From an uncultured Gammaproteobacteria bacterium (GTDB lineage Bacteria; Pseudomonadota; Gammaproteobacteria; SZUA-140): DNA of 9,941 nt. Positions within the stretch are counted from its first letter, which is position 1. Each line of letters opens with the position of its first letter. The stretch is from assembly GCA_945788675.1 (NCBI GenBank), contig CALZMY010000014.1, positions 1 through 9,941 of the forward strand. The letters are read 5' to 3'. The notes under the pieces are model-generated. The model saw only the letters and a list, made by a program, of their open reading frames with translations. It was not told the origin of the DNA and made no database searches. Below, piece by piece: positions 1-7,200 of the stretch. A program made the position numbers and the translations under genes.

Positions 1-168
1 GATTCTTATAGTGCCGGGATTGCCGCCCTAAAGGATTTGGACTTCCTGTACCTAAAGGTATTCCCGGTGGTCTCCGTCACGCTTCGCTCGTACCGCAAGG
101 GTGAAATACCCTTGGGTGTACTTTCTACGCTCGCCTGACACATGACGTAATTAATCAGAGATTCCTTA
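1..168 (+). repeat. Long dispersed repeat, left copy
   Basis: This segment recurs in the same orientation at 9774-9941 with no insertion or deletion. I count 8 differences over 168 bases (positions 3, 15, 17, 20, 26, 47, 130 and 161), about 95% identity. It holds a perfect hairpin at 96-114 (CAAGGGT, loop GAAAT, ACCCTTG) and ends in AATTAATCAGAGATTCCTTA. It begins at the window edge, so the true left boundary is unknown. No credible reading frame is seen. It looks like a non-coding dispersed intergenic or MITE-like repeat, but no transposase or terminal inverted repeat supports calling it a mobile element. Confidence 0.9.
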
Positions 169-170
169 AT

Positions 171-303
171 AAATTTCACTTGCTAATGCGAATTAATTTT
201 AACGGCAGCGCTAAAAATCGCATATAAAATACTTTAAACCATTCAAGTTATGCAGCATATAAATCGTAAGTCTCTAGTAGGTACTTACAAGCAAGCGAAA
301 TTT
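171..303. repeat. 133-bp segment with 14-bp inverted ends
   Basis: AAATTTCACTTGCT at 171-184 is matched by AGCAAGCGAAATTT at 290-303. These are reverse complements apart from one base. The interior is AT-rich, has no gene, and contains GCATATAAA twice. It directly abuts the end of the 168-bp repeat. It could be a small MITE-like insertion or a long-loop RNA structure. Only one copy lies in this window, so mobility is not shown. Confidence 0.5.
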
Positions 304-463
304 CTCAATGCCTTCCCCAGGCTTAATCTACGAGGTTGTCATTCACTGTAGCAATTCCTGACTCGCTGAACCCGACAATTAGCACAAGACAGAGTACCAG
401 AGCCTGTTAACACTAATGACAAGGCAGCCACGGCCTGTTTTAACCCGATGTGAAGATGGAGAT

Positions 464-511
464 GTTACCTGATGGTAACGTTTGCAAATAATGAAGTAAC
501 CTTTCAGTAAC
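464..511. promoter_or_regulatory. GTAAC half-site cluster, putative operator
   Basis: GTTACC-TGAT-GGTAAC (464-479) is a perfect inverted repeat. It is followed by GTAAC at 496-500 and again at 507-511. The successive half-site centres are 11, 21 and 11 bp apart, close to whole helical turns, as expected for a regulator binding one DNA face. Another GTAAC lies at 638-642. The regulator is not identified and none is encoded in the window. The site is about 250-295 bp upstream of the cytochrome start. Confidence 0.4.
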
Positions 512-758
512 ATTCCCACAGCATACATGAAGTTAACTCACTGATTTCTTAATACATAGTAGAGACGGCCTGTTTATTGCTCTAGCCATAAACATGAGAC
601 CGTGTAGCGAGCCAACCCTGATCCGATTTTAGTGACAGTAACTGGCAGGCAACTGTAGATATATCACGTAAATACAGGGACGCAGTAAAACATATTCAGA
701 TTCACTCAAGGTTAAGGAATTTCAACCCAATTACCAAACCAACGAGGGTGGGAAGAAA

Positions 759-2615
759 ATGAACAGCATTGTGATGCTCTGTAAAACAAAAATGGTAAGA
801 ACAGGAATTGTCTTTTTCATAGGACTTTTTCTTTTAGCCTTGACGCTAAACGCCTCTGCAGATCGCGACGATGACTTCGGTGGTGTCAGTTGTGCTGAGT
901 CACAAAGCGCGAGTCATAAAGGCAAGTGCAAAGAAACTTCAGCAAAAAATAAGAAAAAAAGAGGTCATGATCATGACGATGACGATGACGATGACGATGA
1001 TGATGACGATGATGATGATGACGGCGACGGTGATGACGATGATGGAAACCCTGTCACGACAAATATTATCGCCATTCACAACAGCAACTCTTCCCAATAC
1101 AACGATAATTGTTCTGATTGCCACGCGGGTATCCACAACGGCCAGAGTCTGAATCCATTAATCCCCGATGCCCATGTTGCCATGCTACCCTTCGCGGCGG
1201 GTGAAACGGATAGCGATAAGAAATGTACCTGGTGTCACCGTTCTGTTGATTTGGTGCAGGCGGCAGGTTCCGCATTTCCGTTAAGAACAAATCTTAGAAA
1301 AAGCGTCGATATAAAACTTTGCACCTTATGTCATGGCCCGGCTGGTCCAGCAAAACAATTTTACCGAGTGAACCTTTCTTCATTACAGCTGGATGGGGCA
1401 GAACTTTATGATCTCACTTGCTCTGGTTGTCATGGACTCCTCGCAGACTCTGAAGTAAGCGGTGAATCAGCAGCAGAGATTCAGGAAAAAATAATCGAAA
1501 ATGAAGGTGGCATGGGACCACTGGGTGTCCTTGCGGTAACACAGATCCAGGCCATCGCGCTAGCCCTGGGAGGTGACCCTACACCTCTCCCCACCCCTAC
1601 AGATGGTGAAGCACTCTATGCACTAAACTGTGCAAGTTGCCATGGTGCACTGGCCAACTCTGAAAAGAGTGGTGCTTCTGCCGCCGCGATCCAGTCGGCG
1701 ATTGATAATAATATCGGCAACATGGGATCGCTCAGCGCCCTCACCACCGAACAGGTGCAGGCCATCGCCACGGCCCTGGCTGGTATTACCCCGCCACCCC
1801 CGCCTGTCGATGGGGTCGCGCTCTATGCCACGAACTGTGCCACCTGCCATGGTGACCTCGCCAGTTCTGAAAAGGGTGGCGCTTCTGCCGCAAGCATCCA
1901 GTCGGCCATTGATAATAATATCGGCGGCATGGGGTCGCTCAGTGCCCTGACCCCGGCACAGGTGCAGGCCATCGCCACGGCCCTGGCTGGCATTACCCCG
2001 CCACCCCCGCCTGTCGATGGGGTCGCGCTCTATGCCACCAACTGTGCCACCTGCCATGGTGACCTCGCCAGTTCTGAAAAGGGTGGCGCGTCGGGCGGCG
2101 CGATCCAGTCGGCCATCGATAATAATACCGGCGGCATGGGATCGCTCAGTGCCCTCACCACCGAACAGGTACAGGCCATCGCGATGGCCCTGGCTGGCAT
2201 TACCCCGCCACCCCCGCCTGTCGATGGGATCGCGCTCTACGCCACCAACTGTGCCACCTGCCATGGTGACCTCGCCAGTTCTGAAAAGGGTGGCGCGTCG
2301 GGCGACGCGATCCAGTCGGCCATCGATAATAATACCGGCGGCATGGGATCGCTCAGCGCCCTCACCCCGGCACAGGTGCAGGCCATCGCCACGGCCCTGG
2401 CTGGTATTACCCTGCCACCCCCGCCTGTCGATGGGGTCGCGCTCTACGCAGCGAACTGTGCCACCTGTCATGGTGACCTCGCCAGTTCTGACAAGGGTGG
2501 CGAGTCAGCAGAAGCTATCCAATCTGCCATTGATGATAATAAAGGGAACATGGGGTCGCTCAGCACCCTCACCACCGAACAGGTTCAGGCCATCGCTACC
2601 GCGCTCGCGCCATAG
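759..2615 (+). CDS. Exported nine-haem c-type cytochrome with six tandem domains
   Basis: Likely a periplasmic or cell-surface electron carrier. The start follows a purine-rich GAGGGTGGGAAG; an in-frame ATG at residue 12 has no such site. A Sec signal peptide (hydrophobic residues ~17-33) fits cleavage after ASA at residue 34. Residues 73-88 are 16 consecutive Asp, preceded by KKKRGHDH. An N-terminal module carries three CxxCH sites (Cys118, 156, 188) plus His107, 126 and 139 as possible second axial ligands. Six class I cytochrome c domains follow, starting at residues 212, 282, 351, 420, 489 and 558. Each has one CxxCH and a G/N-M-G motif whose Met (252, 322, 391, 460, 529, 598) is the probable distal ligand. 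Linkers between domains are TPPPPPV-like. It is the first gene of the cluster, 45 bp before the molybdoenzyme gene, so it is the likely redox partner. Partner and direction of flow are inferred. Confidence 0.9.
   Translation: MNSIVMLCKTKMVRTGIVFFIGLFLLALTLNASADRDDDFGGVSCAESQSASHKGKCKETSAKNKKKRGHDHDDDDDDDDDDDDDDDDGDGDDDDGNPVTTNIIAIHNSNSSQYNDNCSDCHAGIHNGQSLNPLIPDAHVAMLPFAAGETDSDKKCTWCHRSVDLVQAAGSAFPLRTNLRKSVDIKLCTLCHGPAGPAKQFYRVNLSSLQLDGAELYDLTCSGCHGLLADSEVSGESAAEIQEKIIENEGGMGPLGVLAVTQIQAIALALGGDPTPLPTPTDGEALYALNCASCHGALANSEKSGASAAAIQSAIDNNIGNMGSLSALTTEQVQAIATALAGITPPPPPVDGVALYATNCATCHGDLASSEKGGASAASIQSAIDNNIGGMGSLSALTPAQVQAIATALAGITPPPPPVDGVALYATNCATCHGDLASSEKGGASGGAIQSAIDNNTGGMGSLSALTTEQVQAIAMALAGITPPPPPVDGIALYATNCATCHGDLASSEKGGASGDAIQSAIDNNTGGMGSLSALTPAQVQAIATALAGITLPPPPVDGVALYAANCATCHGDLASSDKGGESAEAIQSAIDDNKGNMGSLSTLTTEQVQAIATALAP
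975..1022 (+). repeat. (GAY)16 tract encoding 16 aspartates
   Basis: Sixteen consecutive GAC/GAT codons, starting as an alternating GACGAT pattern, form a microsatellite inside the cytochrome gene. GAC-GGC-GAC-GGT then four more Asp codons follow at once. Gain or loss of triplets stays in frame, so the acidic tract may vary in length between strains. A strongly acidic exported segment could bind divalent cations or dock on a basic partner; this is inference. Confidence 0.85.
1392..2612 (+). repeat. Six tandem repeats of ~207 bp encoding cytochrome c domains
   Basis: Units begin at 1392, 1602, 1809, 2016, 2223 and 2430. The first is 210 bp, the next four exactly 207 bp (69 codons), and the last ends at the stop codon. 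Units 3 to 5 are nearly identical in DNA, including silent positions and the CCGCCACCCCCGCCTGTCGA linker. Units 1, 2 and 6 are more diverged. This points to recent expansion by unequal recombination, with possible copy-number variation and assembly collapse. Confidence 0.92.
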
Positions 2616-2660
2616 GGCAACGCAAACCAAACAGGATGCTTAAATAGGAGACTGGGTAAA

Positions 2661-5600
2661 ATGAATAACGAAAGAGACCACAATGGGCTTAATTCTTCGT
2701 TAACGCGGCGTCGCTTCCTGAAGGTTAGCGGAACGTTAGCTTCCGCAACGATGATCAGCCCGGTTTTAATCTCATGTCAAGAGAGCACTACTACAGCCTC
2801 GCCACTCACTCAGACAGGTGCAGTAGGTACGGCTCAAGCGCAAGCAGGGATGACTGGTGAAAATCTGCCAGATTCGATCGAGACTGCCGAGGACATCATC
2901 TACAGTGTCTGCCAGATGTGCCATTCGCGCTGTGGTGTGCGGGCGAAGGTGAAGGAAGGGATACTGATAAAGATTGATGGAAATCCTTATCACCCCAATA
3001 ACCGCGATGTGGATGGAAATTTCGAACCGGATAGATTGCCCTACAACACCCCTCCAGAAACCGCGTATAGAGAACTTGGCAGGATGTGTCTTAAAGGCCA
3101 GTCAGGTATCCAGACGGTCTATGACCCGTACCGGGTGCAGCACCCCTTAAAGAGAGTCGGGTCGCGCAACTCCGGGCAATGGCAAACCATTTCCTGGGAG
3201 CAGGCCTTTTCCGAGATCGCCGCGAAGATCAATGCACTCATCCCTCCTGAGGAAAGAGATCAACTTATCGATCCGTCTATGCCTGAACTTGGCACGAAAC
3301 GAAACCAGTTAGCTTTTGCACCAGGACGCAGCGTCGAAAAGGAGATGAGTGAACGGATCTGGAAACACGCCTGGGGGACTGTCAATTACGGCCTCTCACA
3401 TACCTCGATCTGCGAATCTAGCCGCCATGTGGCAAATGAAATGATTACCTGGGACCCGGCCGGTACCAAGACCAGCATGGGGGCGGGAAGATCAGAAGGC
3501 TGGCAAGCCGACATCCTGGGCGCTGAATACATCATCTATTTTGGCGCCAACCCGCTGGAGGCAGATTTCCCCATGGTCGGCATGGCCCGTGACCTGATGG
3601 AGTTCAAACGTCACGGCGGAAAATATGTCTCGGTAGACCCCCGCTTAAACAACACAGGGGCCAAGGCAAATCAGTGGGTACCCATCACCCCGGGTACCGA
3701 TGCTGCCCTGGCGATGGGTATGATCCGTTGGATCATCGACAATAATAGACATGATGTCGCTTATCTGAAAAATAGTCATAAGGCAGCGGCGAATGCCAAG
3801 GGTGAGCCAACCTGGACAGATTCCACCTACCTGGTAGGCAAGTTCACCGATGCTGATGGGAAAGAATTTCAGCGCTACATCACTGCAAAAGAGGCTGGTA
3901 TTGCCGATGGCACAAGTGTGCTGGACGATGACTATGTCGTCTTATCGAATGGTGATCTGGCAGGGTACAACACTTGTGATAATGCAATGTTAGAAGTTAG
4001 CGAAACTGTAAGTCTGGCCATAGACGGCACTGCGACATCCGTTATGGTCAATTCGGCCTTCACCCTGCTTAAAGAAGCGGCGACTTCAATGAGCCTCAAT
4101 CAATACGCGGCCATCTGTGATGTCTCGGTTGGTGTCATCGCAGGTTTAGCGAACGAGTTTGTCAGCCATGGCAAGAAGGCCTCGGCCATCACCTACCGAG
4201 GGCCTATTAAACACACCAACGGCCTTTACAACCAACTCGCGATTCAGCATTTGAACACCCTGATCGGTAACTATGACTGGAAGGGAGGTTGCACTGCAGG
4301 CGCAGGTGGCTGGAACCACAAATCCGGTGCGGTAGACCTGAGCAAGGTCGATGGTGATCCTGGCACTGATGGAATACGCATTGATCGCGCCATGACGCAA
4401 TATAATCAAGCTGAAGCCAAAGGGCTGTTCAATGGATATCCGGCAGCGCGTCCGTGGTTTCCCCTCGCAACCCACGGCAACTACCAGGAGGTCATCCCCA
4501 GCGTTCAGGATGGCTATCCCTACGCCTTAAAAGCGTTGATCACCTTCTGGAATGCCTGGCCCTATTCCACCCCCAGCCTGAGAAAGGTGTGGGAGGAGAC
4601 AGTCGCGGATGAGAGCAAACTGCCGCTGCTGGTCTCCATCAGCCCGCTGATCGGAGAAGTCGCGGCATGGGCGGACTACATCCTGCCCGATACCGTCTAT
4701 CTGGAGAAATTCTCAGTGCCTGGCATCCCGTGGCGGGTGAACAAAGGAACACCGTTCCAACGCCCAGTGGTCGGGGCATTTGATGGCAATTCGATTGGCG
4801 ATAGTGGCGGTGTCGGTAACACCATCCCGCTAAATGGAGTAAACAATTATACGCCCGCCTTGCCCGACACCAAAGCGGTGCTGGATATTCATATCGGTCT
4901 GGCAAAGGCGCTGGGGCTTCCCGGGGTCGGTGGAGGCGCACTCTTGAGCGATGCCGGTGACCCGGTGGGCGACCTCAATAACAGCTGGGACTGGGCGAAG
5001 TCGATACTGCAAAATATTTCCAACAGCACGGGTGCCGGTGTCGATGAAATTGTGGCCAAAGGTGGTGTCTTCGATAATCCAACGGATGAATACACGGGCG
5101 ATCAACTAACTTACCAATACGGCAACATTATCCGCCTCTTTAGCGACCCTATGGCCCGTACCAAAGATTCGGTGACCGGAGAATATTATTCCGGCGTGCC
5201 CCACTACAAGCCCATCGTCCACTCTAACGGCGTGATGGTCAATGACTCCGCATTCCCTTATCACCTTATTACTTACAAAACGGTTCATCATGGGCAGGCT
5301 CGAACCAACGTTAATCCCTGGTTGATGTTGATGATTCCAGAGAATCCTGTTGAGATCAGTGCGATCGATGCGGCCACGTTAGAGATAGAGACTGGCGATC
5401 AGGTCAAGATTGTCTCTGCCTCAAATCCGAATGGCATCACCGGAAAAGCACTGGTGACGCAACGACTCAAACCGGGGGTTATCGCGGTCTCTCACCATTA
5501 CGGGCATTGGGAACAACACTCACGGGCGCATGTCGTCGATGGTCAGGCGATGGGTCACGATCCTAGCCGAGGAGCGGGGCTACAACCGACCCAGATCATG

Positions 5601-5696
5601 CGCACAGACGATCAGTATCCCAATGTAAGCCTGCAAGAACCTATCGGGGCAAGCTGTTCATTCTATGACACCTCAGTAAAGGTGAGCAAAGTTTAA
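2661..5696 (+). CDS. Tat-exported molybdopterin oxidoreductase, TtrA-like
   Basis: Catalytic subunit of a DMSO reductase superfamily enzyme with a bis-MGD cofactor. The Tat motif TRRRFLK is at residues 15-21, followed by a hydrophobic stretch ending in LISC (36-39), which fits a lipobox, so the mature protein may be lipid-anchored. The [4Fe-4S] motif is Cys84, 87, 91 and 143. The 51-residue gap before the last Cys, and the GNPYHP and LKRVG...W.TISWEQ segments, resemble tetrathionate reductase TtrA from memory. Cys251 in HTSICESSRH is the probable Mo ligand, excluding Asp-type (nitrate, DMS dehydrogenase) and Ser-type enzymes. The C-terminal MGD domain includes YHLITYKTVHHGQ (~869-881) and HHYGHW. 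At 1011 residues it is TtrA-sized. AGGAG lies 10 bp before the start. Tetrathionate is only one candidate; related enzymes handle polysulfide, thiosulfate, arsenate or selenate. Confidence 0.9.
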   Translation: MNNERDHNGLNSSLTRRRFLKVSGTLASATMISPVLISCQESTTTASPLTQTGAVGTAQAQAGMTGENLPDSIETAEDIIYSVCQMCHSRCGVRAKVKEGILIKIDGNPYHPNNRDVDGNFEPDRLPYNTPPETAYRELGRMCLKGQSGIQTVYDPYRVQHPLKRVGSRNSGQWQTISWEQAFSEIAAKINALIPPEERDQLIDPSMPELGTKRNQLAFAPGRSVEKEMSERIWKHAWGTVNYGLSHTSICESSRHVANEMITWDPAGTKTSMGAGRSEGWQADILGAEYIIYFGANPLEADFPMVGMARDLMEFKRHGGKYVSVDPRLNNTGAKANQWVPITPGTDAALAMGMIRWIIDNNRHDVAYLKNSHKAAANAKGEPTWTDSTYLVGKFTDADGKEFQRYITAKEAGIADGTSVLDDDYVVLSNGDLAGYNTCDNAMLEVSETVSLAIDGTATSVMVNSAFTLLKEAATSMSLNQYAAICDVSVGVIAGLANEFVSHGKKASAITYRGPIKHTNGLYNQLAIQHLNTLIGNYDWKGGCTAGAGGWNHKSGAVDLSKVDGDPGTDGIRIDRAMTQYNQAEAKGLFNGYPAARPWFPLATHGNYQEVIPSVQDGYPYALKALITFWNAWPYSTPSLRKVWEETVADESKLPLLVSISPLIGEVAAWADYILPDTVYLEKFSVPGIPWRVNKGTPFQRPVVGAFDGNSIGDSGGVGNTIPLNGVNNYTPALPDTKAVLDIHIGLAKALGLPGVGGGALLSDAGDPVGDLNNSWDWAKSILQNISNSTGAGVDEIVAKGGVFDNPTDEYTGDQLTYQYGNIIRLFSDPMARTKDSVTGEYYSGVPHYKPIVHSNGVMVNDSAFPYHLITYKTVHHGQARTNVNPWLMLMIPENPVEISAIDAATLEIETGDQVKIVSASNPNGITGKALVTQRLKPGVIAVSHHYGHWEQHSRAHVVDGQAMGHDPSRGAGLQPTQIMRTDDQYPNVSLQEPIGASCSFYDTSVKVSKV

Positions 5697-5714
5697 GACC
5701 AGTAGTTTAATAAT

Positions 5715-5724
5715 GGAGGTGATC
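5715..5724 (+). promoter_or_regulatory. Extended Shine-Dalgarno site
   Basis: GGAGGTGATC is a ten-base match to the anti-Shine-Dalgarno end of 16S rRNA, placed just before the ATG at 5729. It is far stronger than the sites of the other cluster genes and fixes the start of the iron-sulfur subunit. It suggests high translation of that subunit within the shared transcript. Confidence 0.75.
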
Positions 5725-5728
5725 TAAA

Positions 5729-6343
5729 ATGGCACAGCTAGGTTGGCAGATAGATTTAGATAAATGCACCGGGTGTGATTCCTGTACAGTTGCCTGCAAG
5801 TCAGAAAATAATACCCGACCACTGGGCTCACCTATGCCATTCAAGAATGGAAGAGGTATCATTCCCGACCATGTGAGCTATCGCTGGGTGGTCAAAAGGG
5901 AGAGCGGCGTATACCCAGACCCTAAGCTCGACTTTATTACCAGCGCCTGTAATCACTGCCAGGATCCGGCCTGTCTTGCGGCCTGCCCGGTAACGGATGT
6001 CAACGACCCGTCCAATCCAGACAATGCAATCTTCAAACGTGAAGAAGACGGCATAGTACTGATTAATCAGGATGTTTGCATTGGCTGCAAGTACTGCATT
6101 CATGCCTGCCCCTACGGTGCACCGCAGTTCAATTCAGTCACTGAAAAGGTGGAGAAGTGCACATTCTGCGTCCATCGCCTGGAGGCAGGTTTAGAGCCCG
6201 CCTGTGTCACCACTTGCGTTGGTAACGCCTTGCATGTCGTGCAGGATTTCGACCCCAGCGAATCGGGACAGAATGCACCAGAAGGCTTTGCCGATCCCTT
6301 GCTCACCTTACCCGCCGTGAAGTTTTCAACCGGCCCATCATAG
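5729..6343 (+). CDS. Four-cluster [4Fe-4S] electron-transfer subunit, DmsB/TtrB type
   Basis: The 204-residue protein carries 16 Cys in four groups: 13/16/19/23, 74/77/82/86, 117/120/123/127 and 144/147/159/163. This is the standard layout of the ferredoxin subunit of DmsB, PsrB and TtrB-type complexes, giving four [4Fe-4S] clusters that relay electrons to or from the Mo subunit. It has no signal peptide, so it probably crosses the membrane folded and bound to the Tat-bearing catalytic subunit. It starts 32 bp after the catalytic gene with a very strong ribosome site. The C-terminal ~40 residues lack transmembrane segments. Its membrane partner (NrfD/TtrC/DmsC) is not encoded here, so the next carrier is probably the multihaem cytochrome. 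Confidence 0.92.
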   Translation: MAQLGWQIDLDKCTGCDSCTVACKSENNTRPLGSPMPFKNGRGIIPDHVSYRWVVKRESGVYPDPKLDFITSACNHCQDPACLAACPVTDVNDPSNPDNAIFKREEDGIVLINQDVCIGCKYCIHACPYGAPQFNSVTEKVEKCTFCVHRLEAGLEPACVTTCVGNALHVVQDFDPSESGQNAPEGFADPLLTLPAVKFSTGPS

Positions 6344-6406
6344 TGGAAAACATGGGCATACAGAAAAACCGTTCGAAAAAAACAGACTGTCACTACCTAC
6401 AGGACG

Positions 6407-7195
6407 ATGGACCAGCCGATGAAGAATAACACTGACTCTGCCTATCAAGATGCCGTGGCTCGTGGAAATATGTACCGCTTCCTCGCTGCGATTTATCTTC
6501 AACCACCCACGCAAGAGATGCTGCTAAACGTAATAGATGCTGAGTTTCTTGATGATCTCGCTTCATTATTCAACAAAAGCCCAATCGCACAACTGCACAA
6601 CTATACCGAATCCGTAGATCTCGAAAAAGAGACGGCCTTGATCCAGCAAGACTATATGGATCTATTCGCGGTGCCTGCGGGACGCTATGTCACACCGTTT
6701 GAAGACGTTTATCGTGGCACAAGGATGGATGGCCATCAAGAAAGAGGCCCCCTGCTGGGTGTACAGGCGATCGCGGTAAAAATCATGTACCGCATGGCGG
6801 GTGCTGAGATGGAGCGCAACTGTAAGGAGCTGCCTACCCACATCGGCGTCGAGCTAAGCTTTATGAATTTTCTGTGTGAAAAGGAAGCAGCGGCGATCAA
6901 TTGTAAGCGAGAGGGAGGACCATCAGGTCCGTCAGATAAAAAGATGGCCGCGGCATCAGATCCCAGTGTATATCGTGAATTACAGAGTCGCTTCCTCCAG
7001 GCGCATTTAAATGACTGGTTTCCGCAACTCAGCCAGGTGATACAGGAGAAAGCAAATACCCATTTTTACCGTGCCCTGGCCCAAATAACCGAAGAGTTTA
7101 TTTCACAGGATACGGCCAACCAGGTATCACAAACCATTGCTAACAAACGTGCACAGGTGGTCCAGAGAAGCTCAGCAATCCCTCAGCCAGGATAG
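6407..7195 (+). CDS. TorD/DmsD-family molybdoenzyme assembly chaperone
   Basis: Cytoplasmic chaperone expected to bind the Tat signal of the molybdoenzyme and hold it for cofactor insertion before export. Family features are a largely helical protein with Tyr83...Phe87-Ala-Val-Pro90, then a V-x-P-x-E-x-x-Y motif at residues 95-102, and LPTHIGVELSFMNFL at 142-156, which corresponds to the TorD ExxxxH/DHxxxEL region. At 262 residues it is slightly longer than usual, with a Gly/Pro/Lys-rich insertion around 168-185 and a C-terminal tail. The chosen ATG has AGGA only 2 bp upstream; an in-frame ATG at 6419 (residue 5) is equally plausible. It lies 63 bp after the iron-sulfur gene and 5 bp before the next gene, consistent with cotranscription. 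Confidence 0.85.
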   Translation: MDQPMKNNTDSAYQDAVARGNMYRFLAAIYLQPPTQEMLLNVIDAEFLDDLASLFNKSPIAQLHNYTESVDLEKETALIQQDYMDLFAVPAGRYVTPFEDVYRGTRMDGHQERGPLLGVQAIAVKIMYRMAGAEMERNCKELPTHIGVELSFMNFLCEKEAAAINCKREGGPSGPSDKKMAAASDPSVYRELQSRFLQAHLNDWFPQLSQVIQEKANTHFYRALAQITEEFISQDTANQVSQTIANKRAQVVQRSSAIPQPG

Positions 7196-7200
7196 AAAAA

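Larger units (their letters stand above)
169..758. other. Non-coding leader upstream of the respiratory cluster
   Basis: About 590 bases without a convincing gene. It holds an inverted-repeat-bounded segment (171-303), a GTAAC half-site cluster (464-511), two GTTAAC palindromes (406-411 and 532-537) and a further GTAAC at 638-642. A weak sigma70-like pair, GTGACA at 632-637 and TAGATA at 656-661, is spaced 18 bp apart and could drive the cytochrome gene, but the -10 match is poor. No sigma54 -24/-12 pair or clear FNR palindrome was found. The length suggests regulated transcription with upstream activator sites. Confidence 0.6.

Noticed and set aside
1..168. Insertion sequence or prophage attachment site
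   Set aside because: No transposase or integrase gene in the window, no tRNA overlap, and no terminal inverted repeats at the ends of the repeat.
641..657. sigma54 promoter (CTGGCAGG...)
   Set aside because: The -24-like TGGCA lacks a GC at the required -12 spacing.
939..1136. Minus-strand open frame rich in Ile/Val opposite the Asp tract
   Set aside because: Reverse complement of GAY codons reads as Val/Ile codons, giving a false hydrophobic protein; no independent start signal.
1623..2471. Long minus-strand open frame (282 codons) opposite the cytochrome repeats
   Set aside because: It is a by-product of the tandem GC-rich repeats. It has no ribosome site, encodes an Arg/Gly-rich repetitive sequence, and the plus strand carries clear haem motifs.
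1392..2612. CRISPR-like or satellite array
   Set aside because: The 207-bp contiguous units have no spacers and encode cytochrome c domains in frame.
2017..2643. Second plus-strand frame across the cytochrome repeats
   Set aside because: Arg/Ser/Pro-rich shadow of the repeat units with no start signal or recognisable motif.
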